From positions 1 to 31,198 of the forward strand of contig CAZYMD010000038.1 in the NCBI GenBank assembly GCA_964649005.1: a stretch of 31,198 nt of DNA, in the 5' to 3' direction. This DNA comes from CAZGMJ01 sp964649005 (GTDB lineage: Bacteria; Planctomycetota; Phycisphaerae; Sedimentisphaerales; Anaerobacaceae). How positions within the stretch are numbered: position 1 is the stretch's first letter; the number at the start of each line of letters is the position of its first letter. The notes below the pieces were generated by a model. The model did no database searches, was not told where the DNA came from, and worked only from the letters and a program-made list of their open reading frames with translations. Shown here piece by piece: positions 21,917 to 29,832 of the stretch. The position numbers and the translations under genes are program-made.

Positions 21917-23740
21917 ATGAAGAACAAGAAGACAACAATACTCGCAGAGAGAATTGGTGCGGAATTACTTCCGTTCGTTCGCAAGGCGGGAAGATATATA
22001 GGCGGTGAGATAAACGAAGTTCGCAAGGACCTTGGGCAATGCGATCTGACGGTGGCTCTGTGTTTTCCCGATGTGTACGAGATCGGGATGAGCAATTCAG
22101 GGATAGGGATACTGTATAGTATACTGAACGGTATCGAGGGCGTGGCGGCCGAGCGGGTCTTTGCGCCGTGGGTGGATGCCGAGCAGGTGATGCGCGAAAA
22201 GGGGATTCCACTGTTCAGCCTTGAGTCCAAAGCATCTGTGACGGATTTCGATCTCATTGGCTTTAGCCTGACCAATGAGCTTTGCTACACGAATGTATTG
22301 AATATGCTCGATCTTGCGGGGCTCGATGTTCGTAGCGATGCCAGGGGGGAGGAAGGGCCGATCGTGATTGCAGGTGGGGGGATGTCGAACTGTTGCGAGC
22401 CGATGGCTGAGTTCGTGGATTTGTTCGTTATTGGCGAGGGCGAGGATGCTGTGGTCGAGCTTGTCGAGCTTATCAGAGCTGAGAGGATTAGGGGGGCGAC
22501 GAAAACCGAGATACTGCTAACTGCAGCGCGAAAATTTGAGTGGGCTTATGTGCCGCGTTTTTACCGATTCGAATACGATGGAGCGCGTATCAAGACCTTC
22601 GAGGCTGAGTATCCGGATTTGCGGTGTAGATTTGAGAATGCGGTTGTGGAGGATTTCGAGAATGCTCCTGTGTCGCTGAAACCTATTATTCCATTCGTTG
22701 AGGCGGTTCACGAGCGGGTGAGCGTTGAGATCATGCGGGGCTGTCCGGGCAGGTGTCGTTTCTGTCAGGTGAGTTTTTGTAGAAGGCCCATTCGTTATCG
22801 AAGCGTCGATAGGATATTTGAGATTGCCAGGGATAGCTACCATGCGACAGGATTTGATACGGTGAGTCTGCTGAGTCTTTCGAGCGCGGAGTATCCTGAA
22901 CTGGAGCAGTTGGTTAGCCGGATGCACGATTATTTCAGCGACAAGTATGTGGGATTGTCGCTGCCGAGTCTTCGGGTGGATAGGCAACTACGATTGCTGC
23001 CCAAACTGATGACGAGCGTGCGTAAGGGGGGGCTGACGATTGCTGTAGAGGCGGCCAGCGAGAGGCTCAGGCGGATTATTAATAAGCCTATCAAGGACGA
23101 GGATTTGTTTGCGACAGCCGAGGCGGCGTATCGGGCTGGGTGGCAGAGGTTTAAGCTGTATTTTATGGTGGGCTTGCCCGGCGAGAGCGAGGAGGATATC
23201 AGGCGGATCGTGGAGCTTTCGTTTCGTATTGCCAAGGTGCGGAAGGGAATTGACGGCAAGACAGGGGAAATCAGTGCGGCTGTGAGCTGGTTTGTTCCGA
23301 AGCCGCACACGCCATTCGGATGGCTGGGGCAGAAACCGGCGTCCTATTTCCAGAAAGCCAGAGAACTAATCCTTGATGAGAAGCGAAAGTATCGCGCAAA
23401 GTTCCTGCAATTCAAGTTCCACGAGATAGAATGCAGCGTGCTCGAATCGGCGATAGGCAGGGCTGACAGGCGGTTGTGCGATGTCATCGAGGCTGCATGG
23501 CGGGGCGGCGCAAGATTTGATTTGTGGGATGAGTATTTCAATAACTCGATATGGTTACAGGCATTCGAGGCTTGTGGGGTGGATGTTGAGCAGGCGGCTC
23601 AAAGAGAATTCGAGGCTGAAGAAATTCTGCCCTGGGAGCACTTGGGAGGGCCAGGGAAAAAGTATCTGCTCGGTCACCTTAATGAGGCTATGTCACTGAT
23701 CCGTGACGTAGATCCCGAGGTTCGATCAGCGGAAACATAG
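21917..23740 (+). CDS. Radical SAM protein, TIGR03960-like, with B12-binding-type N-terminus
   Basis: 607 residues. The N-terminal half (about 45-200) resembles a B12-binding/Rossmann domain (ALCFPDVYEIGMSNSGIGIL). The radical SAM cluster motif is C276-x3-C280-x2-C283 (RGCPGRCRFC), preceded by SVEIMRGC as in the TIGR03960/YgiQ-like families, with MVGLPGESEEDI later in the barrel. This family usually stands beside or fused to a TIGR03936 (DUF2344) partner implicated in tRNA or other small-molecule chemistry. No such partner is seen here, since the next gene is an unrelated one on the other strand. ATG 21917 has only a weak SD. The reaction is unknown. Confidence 0.85.
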   Translation: MKNKKTTILAERIGAELLPFVRKAGRYIGGEINEVRKDLGQCDLTVALCFPDVYEIGMSNSGIGILYSILNGIEGVAAERVFAPWVDAEQVMREKGIPLFSLESKASVTDFDLIGFSLTNELCYTNVLNMLDLAGLDVRSDARGEEGPIVIAGGGMSNCCEPMAEFVDLFVIGEGEDAVVELVELIRAERIRGATKTEILLTAARKFEWAYVPRFYRFEYDGARIKTFEAEYPDLRCRFENAVVEDFENAPVSLKPIIPFVEAVHERVSVEIMRGCPGRCRFCQVSFCRRPIRYRSVDRIFEIARDSYHATGFDTVSLLSLSSAEYPELEQLVSRMHDYFSDKYVGLSLPSLRVDRQLRLLPKLMTSVRKGGLTIAVEAASERLRRIINKPIKDEDLFATAEAAYRAGWQRFKLYFMVGLPGESEEDIRRIVELSFRIAKVRKGIDGKTGEISAAVSWFVPKPHTPFGWLGQKPASYFQKARELILDEKRKYRAKFLQFKFHEIECSVLESAIGRADRRLCDVIEAAWRGGARFDLWDEYFNNSIWLQAFEACGVDVEQAAQREFEAEEILPWEHLGGPGKKYLLGHLNEAMSLIRDVDPEVRSAET

Positions 23741-23765
23741 CGTAGACTGCTGCGAACAGCGGCGC

Positions 23766-24458
23766 CTAATGCGAGTTCTTCCTCATACCGGGCGGCATAG
23801 CGAGACCACTGTGGCCTTTCTTCCTGAAGTCGACGATGGTTCTAACCGCAGCCTTCGGATCATCTTCTACGGTATAGACAAATTTGTCTTCGGGCGAGAT
23901 GTACCCATGTTTGTCGAGCATTTTCTCATCCATCCACTCGACCAGTCCGTTCCAGTAGTCACTACCCATAAGTATAACGGGGAATGATGCCTGCTTGAGG
24001 GTCTGGATCAATACAAGGGATTCGAAGAACTCATCCATGGTGCCGTAACCGCCTGGAAAGACGATGAATCCGTGTGCGTATTTGAGGAACATTACTTTAC
24101 GGCAGAAGAAGTACCTAAAGTGCAGTGATATGTTCTGGAAGTCATTCGGAGCCTGCTCCATTGGCAGTTCAATGTTGAGGCCGATGCTCTCGCCGTCCGC
24201 CTCGGCAGCGCCTTTGTTGGCGGCTTCCATAATTCCACCACCTCCGCCGGTAATGATGGCGAAACCTTCTTTGACCAGTTCAGCGGCGGTCTGCTCGGCG
24301 AGTGTGTAGTAGCGATCACCGGGTTTTGTGCGGGCAGAGCCGAAGATTGATACAGCCGGGCCCACGGATGCGAGTTCCTCGAATCCTTCGGTAAACTCGG
24401 CCATTATTCTAAATAATCGCCAAAGGTCTTGAACGGGACTGTCGGCCATCTGGATCAT
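23766..24458 (-). CDS. LOG family (TIGR00730) nucleotide phosphoribohydrolase-like protein
   Basis: 230 residues, Rossmann fold. The LOG signatures are complete: GGGGGIMEAANKGA (71-84) and PGGYGTMDEFFE (135-146). Characterised members cleave cytokinin or purine nucleoside 5'-monophosphates to base and ribose 5-phosphate; others are annotated as lysine decarboxylases in error. Bacterial roles are mostly nucleotide salvage; the substrate here is unknown. ATG 24458 has a clear AGGAG eight bases upstream. It is the last gene of the minus-strand run, 39 bases after nth. The convergent radical SAM gene ends 25 bases away, with a small GCTG-cgaa-CAGC hairpin between them. Confidence 0.9.
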   Translation of the reverse strand: MIQMADSPVQDLWRLFRIMAEFTEGFEELASVGPAVSIFGSARTKPGDRYYTLAEQTAAELVKEGFAIITGGGGGIMEAANKGAAEADGESIGLNIELPMEQAPNDFQNISLHFRYFFCRKVMFLKYAHGFIVFPGGYGTMDEFFESLVLIQTLKQASFPVILMGSDYWNGLVEWMDEKMLDKHGYISPEDKFVYTVEDDPKAAVRTIVDFRKKGHSGLAMPPGMRKNSH

Positions 24459-24497
24459 TTAGTCATCTCCTGAGCATTTCAATACTAATACCCGATC

Positions 24498-25220
24498 TTA
24501 CATCAGAGCAGGTTCCTGCAAAGCAGGGCAGTATTGTGATATCGGACAGTTTGCACAGTCAGGTTTACGAGCTTTACAGATATTCCTGCCGTGGGAGATG
24601 ATTAAATGGCTGAAGAGGGTCCAGTTGTGCTTGGGCACTATCTCATTCAAGTCGAATTCGAGTTTGACAGGGTCACTGTTATCGGACAGACCGAGGCGGC
24701 GAGAAAGACGAATTACATGGGTGTCACATGTGATACCGGGAATTCCAAAGGCGTCGCCCAGAACGCAGTTTGCGGTCTTTCTGCCGACGCCCGGAAGGGT
24801 GATAAGCTCTTCCAGGGTGTTGGGGACGTTGCCGTTGAAGTCATTGATAATCTTTGTACATGCAGCTTTGATGTTGGCTGCCTTGTTGCGGTAGAAACCG
24901 GTGCTCTTTATATCGGTTTCAATATGTGTCACTTCGGCCTCGGCCCAGTTTTTTACTGATTTGTATTTCTTAAACAGATCTTTGGTTACGATGTTGACGC
25001 GGGCATCTGTGCACTGCGCCGATAATATTGTGGCAATCAGCAGTTCGAGCGGATTGACAAAGTTGAGCGCGATCTTTGCCTGCGGGTATGTTTTCTTGAG
25101 TATGGGCCAGATATTCCTAACTCTCTCGGCGGTGATGGCCTTGTCAATGAGGTGCTTTTTTCCCTGCATTTTATCTTTATCAGTCTTACTTTTGGGCTTC
25201 GTCGCCTTCTTTTTGGCCAT
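24498..25220 (-). CDS. nth: Endonuclease III (DNA glycosylase/AP lyase)
   Basis: 240 residues. It removes oxidised pyrimidines from DNA and cleaves the abasic site. The helix-hairpin-helix LPGVGRKTANCVL spans 142-154 with catalytic K148; D166 lies in CDTHVIRLSRRLG. The 4Fe-4S loop is C215-x6-C222-x2-C225-x5-C231. An extra basic N-terminal tail (about 1-35, many Lys) goes beyond the usual 210-residue enzyme and may help DNA binding. The ATG at 25220 is preferred, with GGAG about 10 bases upstream. The gene therefore starts 35 bases inside the end of dsbD and is probably translationally coupled. A longer start at 25256 lacks an SD. Confidence 0.95.
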   Translation of the reverse strand: MAKKKATKPKSKTDKDKMQGKKHLIDKAITAERVRNIWPILKKTYPQAKIALNFVNPLELLIATILSAQCTDARVNIVTKDLFKKYKSVKNWAEAEVTHIETDIKSTGFYRNKAANIKAACTKIINDFNGNVPNTLEELITLPGVGRKTANCVLGDAFGIPGITCDTHVIRLSRRLGLSDNSDPVKLEFDLNEIVPKHNWTLFSHLIISHGRNICKARKPDCANCPISQYCPALQEPALM

Positions 25221-27129
25221 CAACTTTTCTCTCCGGTAACTTTTCAAGGATTTCAATTAGTTGTAGTTTGTTGAAGATTCCCCTCAGCTTTTGCTTGTCT
25301 CCATTGGGGAGCAATAGGATAGTCAGCGGAACGTTTCCAGCCTCGCCATACACTTTTTTAAGGTCAATAGTGGCTGTGTAGTCGATTACTGTTGTGTCTG
25401 CTTTGATGGCCAATACATTTTTCCGCTCTATTTGCCCGGCCACCTCTGGGTCCCGGTAGACTCTTGCTTCGACGACTTTGCAGTTGGTGCACCAGTCTGC
25501 GGTGAATTTCAAAAGAACTGGTTGTTTTTGCAAAGTTGCCTGCTGTACGATGTCGCGGTCGTATTGCCTCCAGTCGATTTTGGGCAGTTCCTTAACGGGC
25601 AGGAGCCATATTCCGGTCGCGATGGCGATGAACAGGGCGGTTAGCCGAACGGCTCGCCTCTTGCCTTTGGGAGTGGCTAAGTTCACCCATTTGCCCCACA
25701 TCCATACGCAGAAGCTGAAGATGATGCCATACATTAGTACATTCAGCAGTCTTTCCTTTGGCAGGGCGGCGAGGGTTAACTTCGCTGCAATCAAAAAGAG
25801 CAGGAATCCCGTTGACTTCTTGAAAATATCCATCCATGCCCCGGGCTTAGGGATGCGATTGAGCAGTGAAGGGATAGACATGACAACAGCATAGGGCAGA
25901 GCCATTCCAACACCCATCAGAATAATAGCGGTGCTGCTGACCAGCCTTGTCTGGGTTTGAGCCCATACGAGGATGAAGCCGAGAAGCGCGCCGCTGCAGG
26001 GCGTGCTGAGAATTCCGGCGAAGAAGCCCATTCCAGCGGTCCCCGCAAGGCCTGAACCTGCTCCTTGTCTGTTCATTACTGAAGATGGTAGTGATAAGGT
26101 GATGATGTCCAGCATGGCCAGTCCGAACAGAACCACAGCAAGAAACAACACGACCACAGCGGATGGATAACGGAAGAGGCTGTTGATATCGAGCACAGCG
26201 CCTGTAGTGAGGTTGATGACTACCGATATAAGGGCAAAGGCCGCAAAGAAGAGGACTACGCCCAGACAAAAGGCTGCGCCGGTGGCAAACCGACTACCGT
26301 TTTGGCGTTTGGATTGATCGATCAGCCTCAATATAATCAGCGGTATTACCGGTAGAACACAAGGCATGATGTTAATAGAAATACCTGCAAGGATCGCCAG
26401 GAGATAGTAAATGACAGTGCTATATGGCAGAACAGCTTGTCTGGTCTGCTTGGTTTCTTCAGTCACTTTGGAGGGGGCTTGTTCGACTTCGGTCTGTTCT
26501 ATTTCGACCGGTTTGACTTCATCCGGTTCGACTTCGGCTTGTTCGGATGTCTCTCCTATAGAGATTGACTTCCATGAATCCACTTCAGACACATCGATAG
26601 TAGTGCGGAAAACTTTTTCGAAAGGAGGCAGGCAGACAATGCTCGTGCATGCTATGCCTGAGATGGTGACATTGATTTCCCCTTTTTGGATGATGCTGTC
26701 TTGGGCTCCTGCGCGATAATAATTGATGGGAATGAATACTGTGAACCGGCCGGCGTGAACTTCAACATTGCTGCCCGCCGAGTCTTTGAAGATGTGCCAC
26801 TTGGGGAAGAGAGGCGAGTTGAACTGAAAGGCGTCTGATTCCGCACGGACCTTAAGCTGGAGTCCCGGAGCGGGCGCTGTTTCCGATTTGGCGTAGTAGT
26901 GGAGATCGTCCGTGCCTTCGAATAACACAGCGATACCGGGATGCTCATCCATAAGGGCAGGTACTATGCTTACAGATGAATACTCCTTGTTATTTCTGAG
27001 CAGCTCGACAGGGCTGTTACTGTCGAGGATGATTGGATCAGAGGTCCCTATGAGGTTCTGCCCTAGGCTTACCTGGACGAGTGGCAGCGCCAGAATCATC
27101 CAGAGAGCCGGAGTGATTATCTTCCGCAT
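25186..27129 (-). CDS. dsbD: Thiol:disulfide interchange protein DsbD-like
   Basis: 647 residues. It carries electrons from cytoplasmic thioredoxin across the membrane to periplasmic disulfide reductases. Order: signal peptide (1-23); N-terminal periplasmic domain with C161-x4-C166 (ACTSIVCLPP); a Glu/Val/Pro-rich linker (about 195-230); eight transmembrane helices with the central cysteines C257 (PCVLPVIPL) and C378 (STPCSGALLGF); and a C-terminal thioredoxin domain with WCTNC (C547, C550). All three cysteine pairs of the relay are present. The SD is moderate (GGGGG, 5 bases before ATG 27129). It lies 35 bases after ftsH. Confidence 0.93.
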   Translation of the reverse strand: MRKIITPALWMILALPLVQVSLGQNLIGTSDPIILDSNSPVELLRNNKEYSSVSIVPALMDEHPGIAVLFEGTDDLHYYAKSETAPAPGLQLKVRAESDAFQFNSPLFPKWHIFKDSAGSNVEVHAGRFTVFIPINYYRAGAQDSIIQKGEINVTISGIACTSIVCLPPFEKVFRTTIDVSEVDSWKSISIGETSEQAEVEPDEVKPVEIEQTEVEQAPSKVTEETKQTRQAVLPYSTVIYYLLAILAGISINIMPCVLPVIPLIILRLIDQSKRQNGSRFATGAAFCLGVVLFFAAFALISVVINLTTGAVLDINSLFRYPSAVVVLFLAVVLFGLAMLDIITLSLPSSVMNRQGAGSGLAGTAGMGFFAGILSTPCSGALLGFILVWAQTQTRLVSSTAIILMGVGMALPYAVVMSIPSLLNRIPKPGAWMDIFKKSTGFLLFLIAAKLTLAALPKERLLNVLMYGIIFSFCVWMWGKWVNLATPKGKRRAVRLTALFIAIATGIWLLPVKELPKIDWRQYDRDIVQQATLQKQPVLLKFTADWCTNCKVVEARVYRDPEVAGQIERKNVLAIKADTTVIDYTATIDLKKVYGEAGNVPLTILLLPNGDKQKLRGIFNKLQLIEILEKLPERKVDGQKEGDEAQK

Positions 27130-27164
27130 GTTTGCCCCCGTAGTAGTCGGCGTCAGAGGTTGTA

Positions 27165-29237
27165 TCAGTCTGTTGATTTCTGCTGTGAATCGTCCTGCTT
27201 TGCCTGTGACTCGTTCTGTTTTGGCTCAGACTCGTTCTGCTCCGGCTGTGACTCATTCTGTGTTGGCTCAGACTCGCCGTTCTTGGCCTGTTCTACGGCG
27301 AGCAGGTCAGCGACAGTAGGTTTGTCGAGCGTGCCACCGTCAATAATCAGTTGCACATCATCGGCGTCGAGAGTCTCATATTTCAAAAGCGCCTGAGCTA
27401 TTCCTTCGAGCGAGTCTTTATTGGCTTGTATAACTTTTTTAGCCTCTTGATAAGCCTCGTCAGTTATAGCTCTAATCTCAGCGTCTATGGTCTGGGCGGT
27501 TGTTTCGGAGTATTCTTTCTCATTCGTCAGCACATACGTTTGTTCAGCGACTCCCAGATCAGGCCCATAGCTGATTGGCCCGAGCTTATTGCTCATGCCC
27601 CAGGTGAGCACCATCTGTTTGGCGATTCTCGTGGCCTGGAGAATGTCGTTTTGAGCACCGCTGGTGATGTCATTGCAAAACAGCTCTTCTGCTATTCTTC
27701 CGCCGAAGCAGACCTGCATCAGCGCCATGCAATATCGCCTGGTAAATATAGTCCTGTCCTTTTCAGGTAGGGCGAATGTTGCGCCGCCCATCGGGCCGCG
27801 AGGAATAATACTGACTTTGTGCAGTGGATCAGCATCTTCAAGCAGGGATTGGACAAGAGTATGCCCTGCTTCGTGATATGCTGTTATTTCCTTTTCCTTT
27901 TGGTCTATGACCCTGCTCTTCTTGGCTCTGCCCCATCGCACCTTGTCACGGGCCTCTTCAAGGTCCGCCATCTCCACGTAGTCTTTATTTGCCATTGTGG
28001 CGGCGAGGGCGGCTTCGTTGATGATTGCGGCCAGGTCGGCGCCGCTGAACATCGGTGTGCCACGAGCGAGACGTTCGAGATTCAGATCCGGCCCGAGTTT
28101 GACCTTTTTGGCATGCACCTTAAGGATGTCGGCTCTGCCCTTAAGGTCCGGCAGCGGGACGAATATTTGCCTGTCGAACCGACCAGGCCTGGTCAGGGCG
28201 TGATCGAGGATGTCGGCGCGGTTGGTCGCTGCGATCACAATCACCTGGTCGTTCGTGTCGAATCCATCCATCTCGACGAGGATCGCATTGAGGGTTTGTT
28301 CGCGTTCGTCGTGGCCTCCGCCGGCAAAGCCTGCGCCACGTTTTCTTCCGATTGCATCGACCTCGTCCAGGAAGATAATGCAGGGTGAGTTGTCCTTGGC
28401 CTGCTTGAACAGGTCGCGCACCCGCGAGGCCCCAACGCCTACGAACATCTCAACGAAATCGCTTCCAGAGATGCTGAAGAAGGGGACATCGGCTTCGCCT
28501 GCTATGGCTTTTGCAAGGAGTGTCTTGCCACAGCCAGGCGGACCGACAAGCAGGACTCCGCGTGGTATTCTGCCTCCAAGACGCTGGAACTTCTTGGGAT
28601 TCTTCAGGAACTCGATTATTTCAGAGACTTCATCCTTGGCTTCTTCGACTCCTGCGACGTCCTTGAATGTTACCTGGACGCGGTCCTTGCCATGTAGTTT
28701 GTGCTTGCTGCGCCCGAACGACATGAGCATTCCGCCGGCGCCGCTTCGAAGATTGCGGATGAACATGAAGTAAATCAGCGCCCCAAAGAATAGCAGGGGC
28801 AGGAGCCACTGCATCAGCATATACAACCAGATGTGAGGGGGGTCGCCGACTATTTCGACTTTGTTTGCCTCCATCGTTTTTTGAAGCTCGGCAAACGAAT
28901 CGAACTGGGCCTCCTTGTAAACCACAACGAAGCTTTCCTTAGTCTCAGCTTCCTGGGCTTCGAGGTAGCTCTTTCTGAACTTACCGGTGACTTCCGTATC
29001 CTTTATGAGGATACTTTCGATACGGTCATTATTAACGTGTTCTACAAACTCGTTCCACTTGATCGTCTCGATGCCCTGGATGTCTCTGAGCATCAGGACA
29101 CCGGTGAATACGATGGCCGCTATGATGAGCCAGCTAAGAGGTCCCCTCTTATAGGTTTGCAGGGGAGGTTTCTTGCCTGGTTTATTCTGTATGTTGCGAC
29201 GTCCTGGAGTGGGCTTTTTGTTCTTATTTCCATTCAT
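27165..29237 (-). CDS. ftsH: ATP-dependent zinc metalloprotease FtsH
   Basis: 690 residues. Membrane-anchored AAA protease that degrades damaged membrane proteins and regulatory targets. A cytoplasmic basic N-terminus (1-30) precedes two transmembrane helices (about 34-51 and 136-160) flanking the periplasmic domain. Walker A GPPGCGKT (232-239), Walker B IIFLDE (287-292), pore loop FVEMFVG (261-267), and SRH RPGRFDRQ (350-357) follow. The zinc site is HEAGH (455-459) with D531. The last 40 residues are an Asn/Glu/Ser/Gln-rich tail built from five imperfect 7-residue units encoded by a 21-base tandem repeat. ATG 29237 has a poor SD. Confidence 0.97.
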   Translation of the reverse strand: MNGNKNKKPTPGRRNIQNKPGKKPPLQTYKRGPLSWLIIAAIVFTGVLMLRDIQGIETIKWNEFVEHVNNDRIESILIKDTEVTGKFRKSYLEAQEAETKESFVVVYKEAQFDSFAELQKTMEANKVEIVGDPPHIWLYMLMQWLLPLLFFGALIYFMFIRNLRSGAGGMLMSFGRSKHKLHGKDRVQVTFKDVAGVEEAKDEVSEIIEFLKNPKKFQRLGGRIPRGVLLVGPPGCGKTLLAKAIAGEADVPFFSISGSDFVEMFVGVGASRVRDLFKQAKDNSPCIIFLDEVDAIGRKRGAGFAGGGHDEREQTLNAILVEMDGFDTNDQVIVIAATNRADILDHALTRPGRFDRQIFVPLPDLKGRADILKVHAKKVKLGPDLNLERLARGTPMFSGADLAAIINEAALAATMANKDYVEMADLEEARDKVRWGRAKKSRVIDQKEKEITAYHEAGHTLVQSLLEDADPLHKVSIIPRGPMGGATFALPEKDRTIFTRRYCMALMQVCFGGRIAEELFCNDITSGAQNDILQATRIAKQMVLTWGMSNKLGPISYGPDLGVAEQTYVLTNEKEYSETTAQTIDAEIRAITDEAYQEAKKVIQANKDSLEGIAQALLKYETLDADDVQLIIDGGTLDKPTVADLLAVEQAKNGESEPTQNESQPEQNESEPKQNESQAKQDDSQQKSTD
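27186..27290 (-). repeat. Five 21-base tandem repeats in the 3' end of ftsH
   Basis: Five in-frame 21-base units at 27186-27206, 27207-27227, 27228-27248, 27249-27269 and 27270-27290 encode variants of NESEPxQ. The middle three are closest to each other. They lie outside the catalytic domains. The unit length being a multiple of three lets copy number vary without frame loss. Confidence 0.8.
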
Positions 29238-29289
29238 AGCGTGCTTATTGTCTCACATATTGTGTCGTTCGAGTCTGAAAACCAGTGAT

Positions 29290-29832
29290 TCACTCCCATT
29301 TTGTTTCCATTAGCTCTACGATCTTCCGAGCGAGATTGTTTGCCGCAACTGTAGAAGCATACAGGAAATTCTGATTCTGGTATCCGGAGTAACTGGCGGA
29401 GGCCAGAACCTCTTCGTCTTCAATGATCAACTCTCCGGTTTTAAGGTTTTTCCAGTTGACCCTTGACCTGATGACCAGTTCCTTCTCGAGAACCCCGCCA
29501 AGCTCACGTTCTGCGGTCAGCACTCCTTCAATGATGGATATGATTTTTCCGCTCACCACGGTGTCTGCGCGGTCTCTACTGGAGACTATCTTATAGGGTG
29601 TGTCTGCTTCAATGCGTTTGGCCAAGGCGTCGGAAACAGTGTATTCGGCTCCTCGCCAGAAGGACTGGCTGTCGAACATTTCCACGTACACGCTTGTAAT
29701 ATCCTGTGGGAAGAGCGAATCGTTGGAGTAACCGGCCATCTTGCTGCATCCGCTAAAGATCAGCGATAGCAAGATAAATGGCAGTACGAACGTACTGCGG
29801 CAAAGACTGCTTTTGAGATATGCCCCGTTCAT
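29290..29832 (-). CDS. LptE-like outer-membrane lipoprotein
   Basis: 180 residues. Lipoprotein signal with lipobox FSGC (C29), then a periplasmic domain of the LptE size and type: VYVEMFDSQSFWRGAEYTVSDALAK resembles the LptE segment that starts its second strand and helix. LptE plugs LptD and helps insert LPS in the outer leaflet. The best evidence for the role is position: ATGA overlap with the BamD-like gene upstream, and ftsH downstream. A DUF4136-like or other LptE-fold lipoprotein is possible. Start ATG 29832 has GAGAGGG six bases upstream. The presence of an LPS-type machine would suit a diderm Planctomycete, but lptD is not in the window. Confidence 0.7.
   Translation of the reverse strand: MNGAYLKSSLCRSTFVLPFILLSLIFSGCSKMAGYSNDSLFPQDITSVYVEMFDSQSFWRGAEYTVSDALAKRIEADTPYKIVSSRDRADTVVSGKIISIIEGVLTAERELGGVLEKELVIRSRVNWKNLKTGELIIEDEEVLASASYSGYQNQNFLYASTVAANNLARKIVELMETKWE

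Noticed and set aside
23741..23765. Intrinsic terminator between the radical SAM gene and the LOG-family gene
   Set aside because: The GCTG-cgaa-CAGC hairpin has a 4-bp stem and no T run on either strand.
27160..27396. CRISPR-like or Cys-rich plus-strand peptide at the ftsH tail repeats
   Set aside because: The 21-base units are contiguous with no spacers and in frame with ftsH, so they are a coding tandem repeat and not an array.
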